From Ceratopteris richardii (lineage: Eukaryota > Streptophyta > Polypodiopsida > Polypodiales > Pteridaceae): DNA of 64,000 bases. The notes beneath the pieces are model-generated. The model saw only the letters and a list, made by a program, of their open reading frames with translations. It did no database searches and was not told where the DNA came from. Every line of letters begins with the position of its first letter. Position 1 is the first letter of the stretch. The position numbers were made by a program, and so were the translations under genes. The stretch is taken from contig CM035422.1 of the NCBI GenBank assembly GCA_020310875.1, positions 58,259,296 to 58,323,295 on the forward strand. Reading direction: 5' to 3'. Below are positions 1 to 10,725 of this stretch, one piece after another.

Positions 1-1284
1 GGCCAAATAAGTTAAGGCAACTAGGCCTAGATGTCAACTCAAAAGCCCCAAAATATCACATGGATATGTGCCAAAAATCGGGCATAACTACTTCTCATTG
101 ACCGACGTCCCTTTGTGACCATAGAGATAGGACAAGGAAAGAGTGAAAGGACTCTAAAAGCATTGATTGACTCAGGTGCAGCAAGTAGTGCAGTTAGACT
201 ATCCTACTGCCAAGACTTGTAGTTGAACATCAATCCCATAGAAGCTTATCTCGTAGGATTGGGACGTGTGGAAACCCCTTGTTTGGACGAGGTGGAACTT
301 CCCATCTACCTTCAAGATGTTCCAATGAAAGTCAAAGTGCTAGTGTGTCAAGATGAGAACCTTACAGAACCACTTGTCTTAGGACAAGATTGGATTTATG
401 ACAATGCAGTCAACTTGAACCTAAGAAGTCAACTTCTTCAAGTTAGGGTCCAAGGACAATGCTTTACATTAGAACTAGAAAATGGCATGCTCATAAATCC
501 AGATGTCACATCTTGTAGTTCTCCTAGGACTAATCTTAGCAAAAGAGATGTTGTATGCATCAAAAGCTCTATGTCGCAGGAGAACTCAATCATGGTTTCC
601 TCCTTTGGTGCAAGGACTAATGCTGCCACTACAACTCAACCAACAAGGCAAGCACAAGAGAACAGGACAACGGCTATATCAAATAGACAACGGGATTTCC
701 AAAGGAAAGTAGTGTCGGGCATGAAGCAGATCTGGATACGAAAAGGAGAGCAACCACCAGCCTTAACCCCACAATTCCCCTCCAGGGACTCCCACCAGGC
801 CAGAAGACGAATGAAGAAGCTAGGAAAAACTCAACCACAAGATATTCGACAAGTTTGGGTGCCTTAGAAATTAGCTACAACTCAACAAGGACAATTGCAA
901 ATATGGGTACCCAAGAAGCTCTTACATACACAACAATCTATGCTCTCCCACATGAGAAAGGTCGCAACAAAGAAGCCAAGGCGGGGCAAGGGTCAAGACC
1001 AAACACCAAGACTAAAACCAGATCAACTCGCCTCTTCAACAAGAGTTAGAAGACCAGCCACAATGGTATGGGTATGGAAGCCAAAAGCACTAGTAGCCCC
1101 CACAAAACCAAGGAACCAACCACGTGGGATACAAAATTTAAGTAACCATCCAAAGATGAAGATGCCTGAAGTGATCTCTACAGTGCCAAATGCTATTCTA
1201 AGATGGACCCCAATAAGGAGGATTATATCATTTCAAGATCCAATGGATAGCTCCACGACAGATGGCATCAACAACCGCAAATAA
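1..1284 (+). pseudogene. G1 (left copy) 3'-terminal ORF: retropepsin-like domain plus W-V-P-K tail
   Basis: This is the part of a Ty3/gypsy polyprotein that lies after the integrase, cut by the window edge. It matches 62812-63780 closely in DNA and protein. An aspartic-protease signature (L-I-D-S-G-A-A-S, Asp codon 169-171) is followed about 65 residues later by L-V-L-G-Q-D-W, as in retropepsin folds. After it come basic repeats: K-Q-I-W-I-R-K, Q-V-W-V-P, Q-I-W-V-P-K-K, V-W-V-W-K-P-K. The frame holds a TAG at 220-222 where the right copy has CAG, another TAG at 865-867 where the right copy has AAG, and small deletions near positions 7 and 90, so it is a pseudogene. The reading frame then stays open to 1284. 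Domain assignment is from motifs only; cleavage activity is not shown. Confidence 0.75.
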
Positions 1285-1594
1285 CATTGAAAGCCTCAAT
1301 GAGCGACAACCATGTGCTCCGTGCACAACCCTGTCTTTTGCACCATTCAGGTCATGCATTTCCAAAGTATGCATTAATATAGGGCCACATTACATGGCCG
1401 TGCATAGACACAATTGAGAGTCCCAAGCACAAGAGCACATTGTCACATGTAAACCATCTTTTGATACTAACCTTTGTCTTCTTGTTTTTGTGACATTGTT
1501 CCAAAAAAAAAACACAACAACAACAACAACAAAAAGGGAAAAAAAAGAAGAAAAAAAGGGGGAGAGAGAGAGAGAGAAAGAACTTGTTCCCAGG
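1285..1594 (+). other. G1 (left) 3' untranslated region with A-rich and purine tract
   Basis: No gene is seen here. Positions about 1335-1425 are a diverged copy of part of the 464-bp unit that is tandemly repeated at 2208-4061 (shared words include gcaccat, atgcattt.ccaa and gggc.acatta.a.ggcc). Positions 1500-1585 are low complexity: an A run, a CAA microsatellite, then AAG/GA tracts ending in (ga)n. The tract lies immediately before the Argonaute-derived segment. Confidence 0.6.
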
Positions 1595-2034
1595 TTTGGC
1601 TCATGGAACATGAATGAGTCATGCTTAGTTGAAGGTGGAACTGCTGATTACTGGGCATTTATCAGTTTGGATAGAAGTGTGTCTCTGCTGGCAGATGATA
1701 TTATTGTTGCCTTAGCTGGTAGATGCCAAGCACTTGGCATGAACATGGCATCCACAACTATTATTTCCCCTTACCATGGTAGGAGGGAAGAGCTTGAAGG
1801 TCCACAACTTGAGTGATGCTTAACTAGTGTATGTACAAGAGCATCCAAGGAGATATCTGCAAGGGCTAGTTTGGTACCCTAAAAATCCTTGTTTGTATAC
1901 TCGTTGAAAAGACCCCTGCTTATGGTGAGCTAAAGAGAATATGTGAAACTAAGCTTGGTCTAGTTACCCAATGTTGTTTTTCAAGGAATATAAAGAAATT
2001 CAATTCTCAGTACTTGGTAAATGTTGCTTTGAAA
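1595..2034 (+). pseudogene. Captured Argonaute gene fragment (MID to start of PIWI)
   Basis: Argonautes bind small RNAs through MID and slice through PIWI. Two conceptual translations match plant Argonaute. The first (frame from 1595) carries G-S-W-N-M-N, then V-E-G-G-T-A-D-Y-W-A-F-I, then A-G-R-C-Q-A-L-G-M, the order seen where the linker meets the MID domain. The second (about 1879-2034, shifted frame) carries L-V-C-I-L-V-E-K, Y-G-E-L-K-R-I-C-E-T-K-L-G-L-V-T-Q-C-C, and Q-Y-L-V-N-V-A-L-K, the MID/PIWI border. A TGA at 1814-1816 and the frameshift near 1875 disable it. The match stops at 2034, before any catalytic PIWI residue. No intron is evident across about 145 codons, which suggests capture from a spliced transcript. 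It lies in sense orientation inside the 3' region of a gypsy element. E-T-K-L-G-L-V-T-Q-C hints at the AGO2-like clade, but that is only a guess. Confidence 0.82.
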
Positions 2035-2207
2035 AGAGGAGACAGGACCAGACACAAAAAATTTCATCAATGAACCATCCACACGGACATTCATCGACAA
2101 TGAAAGACTAGCTGACGGCCCATCACAAATGATGGGTGTACAACACGGAGAGATAAACATCAATCGACCCTTCACCTTGGTAAGTATCTTTACTATGGAA
2201 ACACCAT
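2035..2207 (+). other. G1 (left) 3' region after the Argonaute fragment, unrecognised
   Basis: The Argonaute similarity ends abruptly. One frame reads without a stop through words such as T-G-P-D-T-K-N-F-I-N-E and G-V-Q-H-G-E-I-N-I, which I do not recognise. It could be further captured coding sequence or element 3' UTR. Confidence 0.4.
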
Positions 2208-4061
2208 AACCATGATAGATTAGGAAACCTCTTCGTCAATATACCCTTGAGCACTTAGCTCAAGACCCCCAATTTTTGCACCATACTTCTTCCAATGCAT
2301 TTTCCAAGTAAGCATTCATAGGGCTACATTACAAGGCCATGCACAAGGCACATATTTTCCTCAACCCATGCACGAACACACCTACCCATCATTCACTACG
2401 GCTTATGCGTACTATGCATGACTGCTCTGAACATCATCTTTGGAAGAGCTAGAGGACATCAAGGGGACACTATCAATACCTAGAAAGCAGCACATACAAA
2501 AGTTGGACACTACCTCTCTACATGGAACAACCCTTACAACAAGGGTCTGTCAGGGACGACAGAATCGAGAGGGGGGGAAGTGTTGGAACTCAAGGTCAAG
2601 CACAAAGCATGTAAGCGCATCAAAGAAGTGGACAAACAAGAAGAAGGAGCAAGTAGGGAGCTCCAAGAAGAGCCATGGTAGATTAGGAAAGCTCTTTGTC
2701 AATATACCCTTGAGCACTTAGCTCAAGACCCCCAATTTTTGCACCATACTTCTTCCAATGCATTTTCCAAGTAAGCATTAATAGGGCTACATTACAAGGC
2801 CGTCCACAAGGCACATATTTTCCTCAACCCATGCACAAACACACCTACCAATCATTCACTACGAGTTATGCGTACTTGGCATGACTGCTCTGGACATCAT
2901 CTTTGGAAGAGCTAGAGGACATCATGGGGACAACATCAATACCTAGAAAGCAGCACATACAAAAGCTGGACACTACCTCTCTACATGGAACAACCCTTAC
3001 AACAAGGGTCTGTCAGGGACGACAGACTCGAGAGGGGGGGGAGTGTTGGAACTCAAGGTCAAGCACAAAGCATGGAAGTGCATCAAAGAAGTGGACAAAC
3101 AGGAAGAAGGAGCAAGTAGGGAGCTCCAAGAAGAACCATGGTAGATTAGGAAACCTCTTTGTCAATATACCCTTGAGCACTTAGCTCAAGACCCCCAATT
3201 GTTGCACCATACTTCTTCCAATGCATTTTCCAAGTAAGCATTCATAGGGCTACATTACAAGGCCGTCCACAAGGCACATATTTTCCTCAACCCATGCACA
3301 AACACACCTACCCATCATTCACTATGGGTTATGCGTACTTGGCATGACTGCTCTGAACATCATCTTTGGAAGAGCTAGAGGACATCATGGGGACAACATC
3401 AACACCTAGAAAGTAGCACATACAAAAGTTGGACACTACCTCTCTACATGAAACAACCCTTACAACAAGGGTCTATCAGGGACGACAGACTCGAGATGGC
3501 GGGGGGAGTGTTGGAACTCAAGGTCAAGCACAAAGCATCGAAGTGCATCAAAGAAGTGGACAAACAAGAAGAAGGAGCAAGTAGGAAGCTCCAAGAAGAA
3601 CCATGGTAGATTAGGAAACCTCTTTGTCAATATACCCTTGAGCACTTAGCTCAAGGCCCCCAATTTTAGCACCATACTTCTTCCAATGCATTTTCCAAGT
3701 AAGCATTCATAGGGCTACATTACAAGGCCGTCCGCAAGGCACATATTTTCCTCAACTCATGCACAAACACACCTACCCATCATTCACTACGGGTTATGCG
3801 TACTTGGCATGACTGCTCTGAACATCATCTTTGGAAGAGCTAGAGGACATCATGGGGACAACATCAATACCTAGAAAGCAGCACATACAAAAGCTGGACA
3901 CTACCTCTCTACATGGAACAACCCTTACAACAAGGGTCTATCAGGGACGACAGACTCGAGAGGGGGGGGAGTGTTGGAACTCAAGGTCAAGCACAAAGCA
4001 TGGAAGTGCATCAAAGAAGTGGAAAAACAAGAAGAAGGAGCAAGTAGGGAGCTCCAAGAAG
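2208..4061 (+). repeat. Four tandem copies of a 463-465-bp unit spanning the G1 internal/LTR junction
   Basis: Units are 2208-2670, 2671-3133, 3134-3598 and 3599-4061. Each runs from catg(g/a)tagattagg through element 3' UTR (cccttgagcacttagctcaag, then gcaccatacttcttccaatg), a G-rich polypurine tract, and then tgttggaactcaagg and the next 75-80 bp of the LTR up to ctccaagaag. The next unit begins directly after that. LTR starts therefore occur at 2581, 3044, 3509 and 3972, and only the last continues into a full LTR. The units are closely similar, so the amplification is fairly recent or has been homogenised. The short ORFs inside (for example at 2440, 2903 and 3831) are repeated by-products, not genes. 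Confidence 0.93.
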
Positions 4062-4580
4062 TACATGTCAAAGTTTCAAAAGAATCCCCTACAAAAATAG
4101 TGATTTTCATCACTAAAAATCATTGTAAATACCATTTTCTATTTTTGTATCTCCATTTTGTTCAAGCCGAGGAGTCCTTGAGCTTGAGGAGTACTAGAAG
4201 TATCATCCTAACACTTTTCATAATTTTTAGACTTCATTTGAGCCCTCAAATAAGCCCTGGAACCTAATTTTTAACTAGGCCGGACACTAGGTTTGGACAG
4301 GGCCAAAACTAGTCCAAAAACTATAAAAAGAGCTAGAGAGCTCATTTTTGGGGTTAGCTTGTTAGAGAATAGAGCTTTTGTAAGAGAACGCTTTTGCAAT
4401 CGAAGCTTTCCATTGTTCCTCTCTTTGATCTTACCTTGTGCACGTGTGTGTGTATGTGTGTGCATGTTTGTGTGCTTTCACTCACACACTTGTGCCTTCA
4501 CTTGCTTGTGGTCTTCATACCGGTCCTCATGTCTCTGCGGATTGACAAGTAAAGGAGGTGGTGCTTACGCTTGAGCTACA
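3972..4580 (+). mobile_element. LTR of gypsy family G1 (left copy)
   Basis: The LTR begins tgttggaactc after a polypurine tract and ends gagctaca. It matches the 5' LTR at 52725-53331 along its whole length, including the stretch around actataaaaagagctagagagctcattttt, a TG-microsatellite, and gattgacaagtaaaggaggtggtgctt near the end. A TATA-like tataaaaag lies at 4322-4330. It is followed by cca, as at the right copy's leader (ccaaatttt), then by copia sequence. The LTR may thus have been shared between two head-to-tail G1 elements, but three bases are weak evidence. Confidence 0.88.
4322..4330 (+). promoter_or_regulatory. TATA box of the G1 LTR promoter
   Basis: TATAAAAAG sits mid-LTR. The same word and its flanks occur in the LTR at 52725-53331 and in inverted form in the solo LTR (near 21112), so it is conserved across subfamilies and probably marks the U3/R transition. 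Confidence 0.6.
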
Positions 4581-4649
4581 CCAGTGCTTCTTCTTGAGAG
4601 TGAGAGTGTGTGTGTGTGAGCTCTCTTCCTTATCTCCTTCCTTGTGACA

Positions 4650-4667
4650 TGGTATGAGAGCCAACGT
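4650..4667 (+). promoter_or_regulatory. Primer binding site of C1 (tRNA-iMet type)
   Basis: tggtatgagagccaacgt follows the LTR end directly. It equals the usual copia primer site tggtatcagagcc with one C-to-G change. The family member at 33464 has the unmutated form. Confidence 0.85.
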
Positions 4668-5098
4668 GGCTATAGAGAGCTCGTGGAGAAGGCGACCGTG
4701 AAGAGCACGCAGCAAGGCGTGGAGAAAATGCGATTCACAAATGACCTCCGTTTGCAACAAAAATCCGCGTGAAAGTAGAAGACGTCAAAATATTTTCGTG
4801 AGTTATCCCTTTAGGGTCACTCATTTTTGTCAAATCAAAGTTTCGAAGCCATCTTGACCTTTGTTTCGAGCCCGTAAGGTGGGGCCCATAGAAAAACCAG
4901 GTCAGCTTCAAAAACTGTAACTTGCGTTGTGTTCGGCAAGACTCATATATTCTGGATCTTGAATTTCAAGCGATTCCGTGTACTGTTGATACACAGAAAC
5001 TGTGTTTTTCTGAGATCAAACTATCACGTCATAGTGTGACAGTGTTCACGTAGAAGTGTTGCTTGTAGTGTTTTGCAGTGTTGTGAATTGCTGTAGAA

Positions 5099-5735
5099 AT
5101 GGCAAACGTAGATGGAATGGGTGAACTTATGAGTGATAAGCTAGACAAGAACAACTTCCATGCTTGGAGATTCAGAATGATGAATTTCCTGATGGAAAAA
5201 GGCTACTGGAAGTACATCGAAGGAGAGAACGAAAATGCTCTATAGTTACTAGAGAGGAATCGAACTGCAGAACAAACAAGAGCATATGAGGAATGGAATC
5301 AAGGAGCACAAAAGGTAATGTACTGGCTATCTGTTAGCATATAGGATAGCATGTTTGGGCACATATAGGATGCCAAGACTCCGAAAGAGGCTTGGAATAG
5401 TTTGGTCACATTGTACGAGACCAATACAAAGGCATGGAAATTGCAACTCAAGAATGAGCTGCATACATTGGAGAAAAAGATCATGTCGGTAAGTGACTAC
5501 ACACTCAAAATCAAAAGCATATGTGCATCACTTGCATCGAGGAAACAATAACCAAGACCAAGGTCAACAACAGAATCATGCAGGAGGAAGAGGACAATTT
5601 TGAGGTAGGGGGAGCTAAAGAGGTCACAAAAATTTCCAAAAAAATGATTCAGGTAATGATAGTAAAGGATGGTGGAATTGTGGTAAACCTGGACACTTTG
5701 AACGTGATTGCAGGTTGAAGAATCAAAATAACAGA
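5099..5735 (+). pseudogene. C1 gag remnant
   Basis: The capsid-type polyprotein start (UBN2/DUF4219-like copia gag) is visible from the ATG at 5099: D-K-L-D-K-N-N-F-H-A-W-R-F-R-M, then after a stop N-S-L-V-T-L-Y-E-T-N-T-K-A and L-K-N-E-L-H-T-L-E-K. The zinc knuckle at about 5668-5715 reads W-W-N-C-G-K-P-G-H-F-E-R-D-C, so the first cysteine of the CX2CX4HX4C set has become tryptophan. Stops and frameshifts split it into at least three pieces. The sequence matches the remnant at 33866-34745. Confidence 0.85.
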
Positions 5736-8700
5736 AGGCAGCAAAACAACTATGCATCCAAAAGTAGAGATGATTCTGAGAAGCTGTTCATGGTTCAACA
5801 TCACATGATGAGTACGATGTCTACTCATGTTTCAAAATCAAATGATAATGTCTGGTATGTTGATTCAGGTGCTTCAAATCACATGACCAGTCATGCGAAA
5901 TGGTTTAGTACTTTGCAGAAATTGCCAATTCTTGGATATATTGAAATAGGTGATGACACATCACATCCTATTGAGCATACAAGAAACATAGCACTATCGA
6001 TGGAGGATGGAAAGGTAAAACATCTTGCTGATGTGTTGTGTGTTCCAAATATAACAAAGAATCTAGTTTCTGTTGGACAAATGATTGAACAGGGATTTCA
6101 AGTCAGGTTCAATGCTGATGGATTATATGTAGAAGAGTACAAGCAGGATTGACAATTGGTTGCCAAAGGAAACAAAGTGGGTAGGATGTTCACCTTAAAT
6201 GTGAAGATTCCTGGAATGAATGCAGCCATGTTTGCAAAAGGTGTAGAAGTTATTGCAGATATAGAGATGTGGCACAAACAGATTGGACATGTAAACTTGC
6301 AAAGGCTAAAATTGATGCAGTCAAAGGAGATTGTCCATGGACTCAATTTCAAAGTTGTAGAAATGCAAAAGGTATGTGCAGCATGTCAATTTGGTAAACA
6401 GTCAAGAGCATCATTTCCACATGACAAGCATGTTAGTGAGAATGTACTAGAAGTAGTACATACAGATGTTTAGGGTCCAGCAAAGACCACATCTAAGGGC
6501 AGTTGCAGGTTTTATGTTACTTTCATTGATGACCATGCACGCAAAGTATGGGTATATTTCATGAAAGAGAAGAGTGAGGTGTTCACTCACTTCCAGAATT
6601 TTAAAGCTATGGTGGAAAAGCAGACGGGGAAGTACATTGAGACATTAAGATATGATGGAGGAGGTGAATACATGTCAAATGAGTTCAACAGTTTTCTAAA
6701 AAATCATGGAATTCGGCATTAGTTTTCATGCAGGTACACAGCACAACAGAATGGCATTGCTGAATGCAAAAATAGACATATTGCAGAAATAGCAAGAGCC
6801 TTGATGGCTGAGAAGAATATGCCTCATTGTTATTGGGCAGAAGCTGTGCATACTGCTGTATACATCATGAACAGAACTCTGACTTCTGTTGTACATCAAG
6901 TTACACCTGAAGAGAAGTTTACAAGTAAAAAGACAAACTTATCACATCTGAAAGTTTTTGGCTATATTGCATATGTACATGTTCCAGATGAGTTGAGGAC
7001 GAAGCTTGATCCGAAAGCAAAAAAAAATGTGTCTTCATTGGGTACTCCCTTGAGCAAAAGGGGTACAAATGTTAGAACCCACTCACACGACAGGTGAAGG
7101 TGAGCAGAGATGTGGTATTTGATGAAATGTCAAGCTTCTATGTAGATGCCAAAGAAGGACTAATTCTTGAACCAAATAACAAGGAATATGTTGAAAAAGC
7201 AAGTGCAAAATCTCAAGTTTTGAGTGGACCGGATGCATCACCAAGCAATAGTTCCAACTTAAATCCATGGAGTGGAAGATTGCGTGGAAATTCAGTCCAG
7301 CAAATTCATCAAATACATCCAAGAAAGGTAAAGAAAAGCTTTTAGTTGGTAGTAAAACATGTGCAGGTTGTGAAGATGTTGATGGAGATTCAAGTGGTTC
7401 AGAAAAGAGTCTTGAATGAGGAACTTGGATTGCCCTCTGTGAAGACTCTAGGACTAAGAAGGGCACATGCAGATGATACAAGGAGAAGTGACCCAGGACC
7501 AAGAAGATCTGGGAGGATGCATAATTCAGTGCAACGATTGACATATGATAGTTACATCGCTCGCCATTATGCCTACATGACAAAAGTAATACAAGATGAC
7601 AAATCCAAGATGCTGAACCTTCTTGTTTTAAAGATGCAATTGGTAATGCAGATTGGGAAAAAGCTATGGATGAGGTGATGGCTGCACTTTATGGAAATGA
7701 TACATGGAAGCTGGTTCCATTGCCATAAGGAAAGAAACCCATAGGCTGCAAATGGGTTTACAAGGTAAAGCATAATGCTGATGGTAGCATAAGCAGGTAT
7801 AAAGCACGATTGGTAGCTAAAGGATATGCACAGACATATGGAATTTATTATGAGGAAACATTCAGCCCTCTAGCTAAAATGTCTACTGTCAGAACACTTG
7901 TTGCATTAGCTACTGCAAAAGGATGGACTTTGCATCAGATGGATGTGAAGAATGCTTTCCTACATGGTGAGTTACAGGAAGAAGTATATATGGACCAACC
8001 ACAAGGATATGAAGATTAAAAGCATCTAGAATATGTTTGCAAGTTGCAAAAGGCTTTGTATGGGCTGAAGCAAGCCCCTCGTGCATGGCATGCAAGGATT
8101 GTTGATTACTTAACCAGCATTGGGTTTTCTATGTGTGATGCAGATCACTCACTATATGCAAGGAAGGCTGATGATGGCATCACTATTGTGGCTATTTATG
8201 TTGATGACCTGATTGTAAGTGGTGATAATGAAGGAAGCATCAAAGAGGTAAAGCAACTTCTTATGCAGGAATTTGACATGAAAGATCTTGGTGTGCTGCG
8301 GTATTTCTCGGGCATTGAGTTTATACATACAGAAACAGGTATATGGAGGTCACAAAGGCAATATGCCTTGAATATGATGCAAACGTATGGTATGGCTGAT
8401 TGTAAGCCAATTTCTATGGCATTAGATCAGAATTTGAAATTGGATACTACAACAAGTGAAGCACTGGAAAATGCTACTATGTATAGGAAAATTATGGGAA
8501 GTCTTATATATCTCACAATTACAAGGCCTGATCTAAGTTATACTGTTTGACTTGAAAGTGAGTTTATGTAGGTTCCCAGGAAGCCACATTTGGATGCTCT
8601 GAGGCGCACTCTACGTTATGTGAGTGCTACTTTGGATTATGCATTGTTTTATGAGGCTGGTGTAGATTTGCAGGTTTATGGATACTCCGATGTAGATTGG

Positions 8701-9198
8701 GCTGGTAGGATTCCAGATAGAAGATTTACTAGTGGTTTTCTATTCTCACTTAGGAGTGCACCTATTACATGGGGCAGCAAGAAGCAACCCACTCTTGCTT
8801 TGTCAAGTACAGAGGCTGAGTATAGAGGTGCTGCAATGGCAGCATGTGAGGCTTCATGAATAAAAATGCTACTTGCAGATTTAGGTGTGGAAGTGGGAAA
8901 GCCTATCACTATTTATTGTGATAATCTTAGAAGCATACAATTAGCACGAAATCTTGTTTTCCATGCTAGAACAAAGCATATCAAGGTACATTATCACTTC
9001 ATTAGAGAGAAGGTATTAGCAGGTGATATTGATCTTGTTTATGTGAGAATAGATGAGCAGGTTGCTAATATTTTCACCAAAGCACTTGGAGCTGAGAAGT
9101 TGAAGAAGTTTCGAGAGATGCTTGGATTACACGATATGGCATTGAGCTTGAGGGGAAGTGTTGAGATATCAAGATCAACATGTGATGATCCAGGATGA
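5736..9198 (+). pseudogene. C1 pol remnant: protease, integrase, RT, RNase H
   Basis: Domains occur in copia order. Protease: V-W-Y-V-D-S-G-A-S-N-H-M (about 5850). GAG-pre-integrase: M-W-H-K-Q-I-G-H and C-A-A-C-Q (6265-6400). Integrase core: Y-D-G-G-G-E-Y and N-G-I-A-E-C-K-N-R (6470-6900). [21 protein letters not shown] and Y-V-D-D-L (7800-8550). RNase H: Y-S-D-V-D-W-A-G, S-S-T-E-A-E-Y and Y-C-D-N (8680-8940), then F-T-K-A-L. Numerous stops (for example at 6471, 6720, 8017 and 8548) and frameshifts make it inactive. The last open segment reads into the 3' LTR and stops at 9198. Confidence 0.92.
9148..9158 (+). promoter_or_regulatory. Polypurine tract of C1
   Basis: cttgaggggaag lies immediately before the 3' LTR start tgttgag, the expected place for plus-strand priming. 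Confidence 0.75.
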
Positions 9199-9537
9199 CA
9201 CGTACTAGTTTTTTGTTTATCTCACATGTATAGTGGTCACGCCGGTATATGTCAAGGATACTTCATTGAGCTTTATTAGATTTATCTATCGAGAGTGATG
9301 GCACATTTGTTCCTTGCCAACTCACTCATTCGCAGACATTAGGTTTTTCCTTATGTACTGATCTTTATATATTGCACTTGTTGTATTCTTGTTTTTAGGT
9401 CATTCTTGTACATTCCTTTTATGTAATAGAAGAAGAAGAAGAAGATCATTCTTCGTTGCCTCAATCTATGTGTGTGCTTCTTCTTGAGAGTGAGAGTGTG
9501 TGTGTGAGCTCTCTTCCTTATCTCCTTCCTCGTGACA
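9159..9537 (+). mobile_element. 3' LTR of C1
   Basis: A 379-bp LTR, tgttgagatatcaag to ctcgtgaca. It aligns along its length with the LTR at 33070-33463, which is slightly longer because of its GAA-repeat tract. An (aga)n tract near 9430 and a GT-rich stretch before the end are shared. gtagtggtcacgccggtatatgtcaagg and its variant at 33140 are other shared landmarks. Confidence 0.9.
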
Positions 9538-10725
9538 CATCGCGACTATTAGACCAAGGTATGTATTTGGGTGAACTTTTTGCATGAAGGAGGAGCCTAG
9601 GCAAGCACTTGCATAGATCCACAACTACTTTTTGAAATTGCTTGATTTTTTGACCATCATGATGATGAAACATCATCGCGACTGTGTTTGACCATTGAGA
9701 CAATCACTAATCATCATGGCGATTGGCTCATGCCATTGTGATAGTGTCACGTCATCACAACGGTGAGACACCATCGTGACGGTGCTTGATAATCACAATC
9801 CTAACTGACCATCGTGGTCCTCATCATCATCATCTCACCGTCGTGACTTGACCGTCACGACTGTCATTGATCATCATAGCTTGATCGTTGTGACTTGATC
9901 ATCGTGACTGTGACTCATCATCGTGGTCCTGACTATTGTAGCCTGAACATCACAATCCCGACTGACCATTGTGGTCCTGATCGTCATCATCTGATCATCA
10001 TGAATTGATTGTTGCGACTGTCATGGATCATCCTAGCTTGACCGTTCTGACTTGATCATTGCGACTATGAATCATCATCATGGTCCTAACCGTCGTAGCC
10101 TCACCATCGCAATCCTGACTGACTGTTGTAGTTTGATCATTGTAGCCTCTGACCATCGTGGGTGTCACACCGTCGCGATAGTGACACACCATCGCGATTG
10201 TGTCAGACCATCACGACTGTCAAACAAAATGCCAAAATTAGGGTTTCTCAAATATTTTCAAATTTTTGGGGTATTTTTGGCCATTAATTATGAACTCTTG
10301 TGTGTCTCGCATAGGGCAAAGGGAGACGCAAACAAGTACCTCAAACTCTTGGGCAAAACAAAAACAACTTCTTCAAAAGTCGAGGAGACACTGTAAGTGG
10401 AATTTCCATTTTTAGTTGGTGACTTCTTTGAGCAAATATACTTTGTGATAAATGGAGTGTTTTAGGACTCTTAGAGTAGCAAGGATTCACTCTAGCACAT
10501 TGATTGATAAGTGGCTGACAAAAGAAAGAGCAATTGGGTAAAGGGATCAAGCCCAAAGGAATTGTGTGATTTGATTATGCATCGGTCAAATGAACTAAAA
10601 TTGAACATATTAAAACAATTCCTTGCGATAAACTTGAAAAAGACAAGAGACTAAAGAAAATGCACAAAGAACTAAGTGGTTGACCTAATCAAAAGGGTGA
10701 GCGCGATAAGGTGAAATACAGATTA
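9538..10725 (+). other. Leader of a second G1-type gypsy element, with degenerate cgtgac repeats
   Basis: No gene is seen. Positions about 9640-10230 are an irregular array of short units built on catcgtgac, gtcatc.tgatcat and tcgtggtcctgac, on both strands. The array lies before an ORF homologous to the one at 54864, exactly where the right-hand G1 copy has its own CACGATT repeat array. Positions 10230-10725 are non-repetitive leader with no recognised feature. The primer site and LTR of this copy are missing, presumably lost with the 5' end of C1. Confidence 0.7.

Larger units (their letters stand above)
4584..9537 (+). mobile_element. Copia element C1, decayed, 5' LTR truncated
   Basis: A Ty1/copia element with the usual order gag, protease, integrase, RT, RNase H. 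Only the last 66 bp of the 5' LTR remain (4584-4649). The 3' LTR is complete at 9159-9537. The shared LTR end runs from cttcttgagagtgagagtg to ctccttcct/cgtgaca. The internal region has many stops and frameshifts. A second member of the family lies at 33070-34915. The 5' LTR is joined directly to the G1 LTR tail. That fits a deletion that removed the start of the copia LTR together with the gypsy leader into which C1 had inserted. Confidence 0.9.

Noticed and set aside
1500..1585. Poly(A) tail of a processed pseudogene
   Set aside because: The A-rich tract lies 5' of the Argonaute fragment, not 3', and is a mixed CAA/AAG/GA microsatellite.
2208..4061. CRISPR or centromeric satellite
   Set aside because: Four 464-bp units, each containing retrotransposon 3' UTR and LTR start; no spacers and no satellite-like length of array.
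3925..4113. Antisense ORFs in the repeat units and in LTRs (also 4271-4574, 12765-12998, 18144-18353, 53278-53487)
   Set aside because: They overlap LTR or UTR sequence, recur in every copy and have no protein features.
4650..4667. tRNA gene
   Set aside because: The tRNA-like words here and at 13891, 33464, 40971, 46439 and 53340 are primer binding sites next to LTR ends; no cloverleaf was seen.
9640..10230. Centromeric or telomeric satellite
   Set aside because: Short irregular units confined to the leader position of a gypsy element; no regular period.
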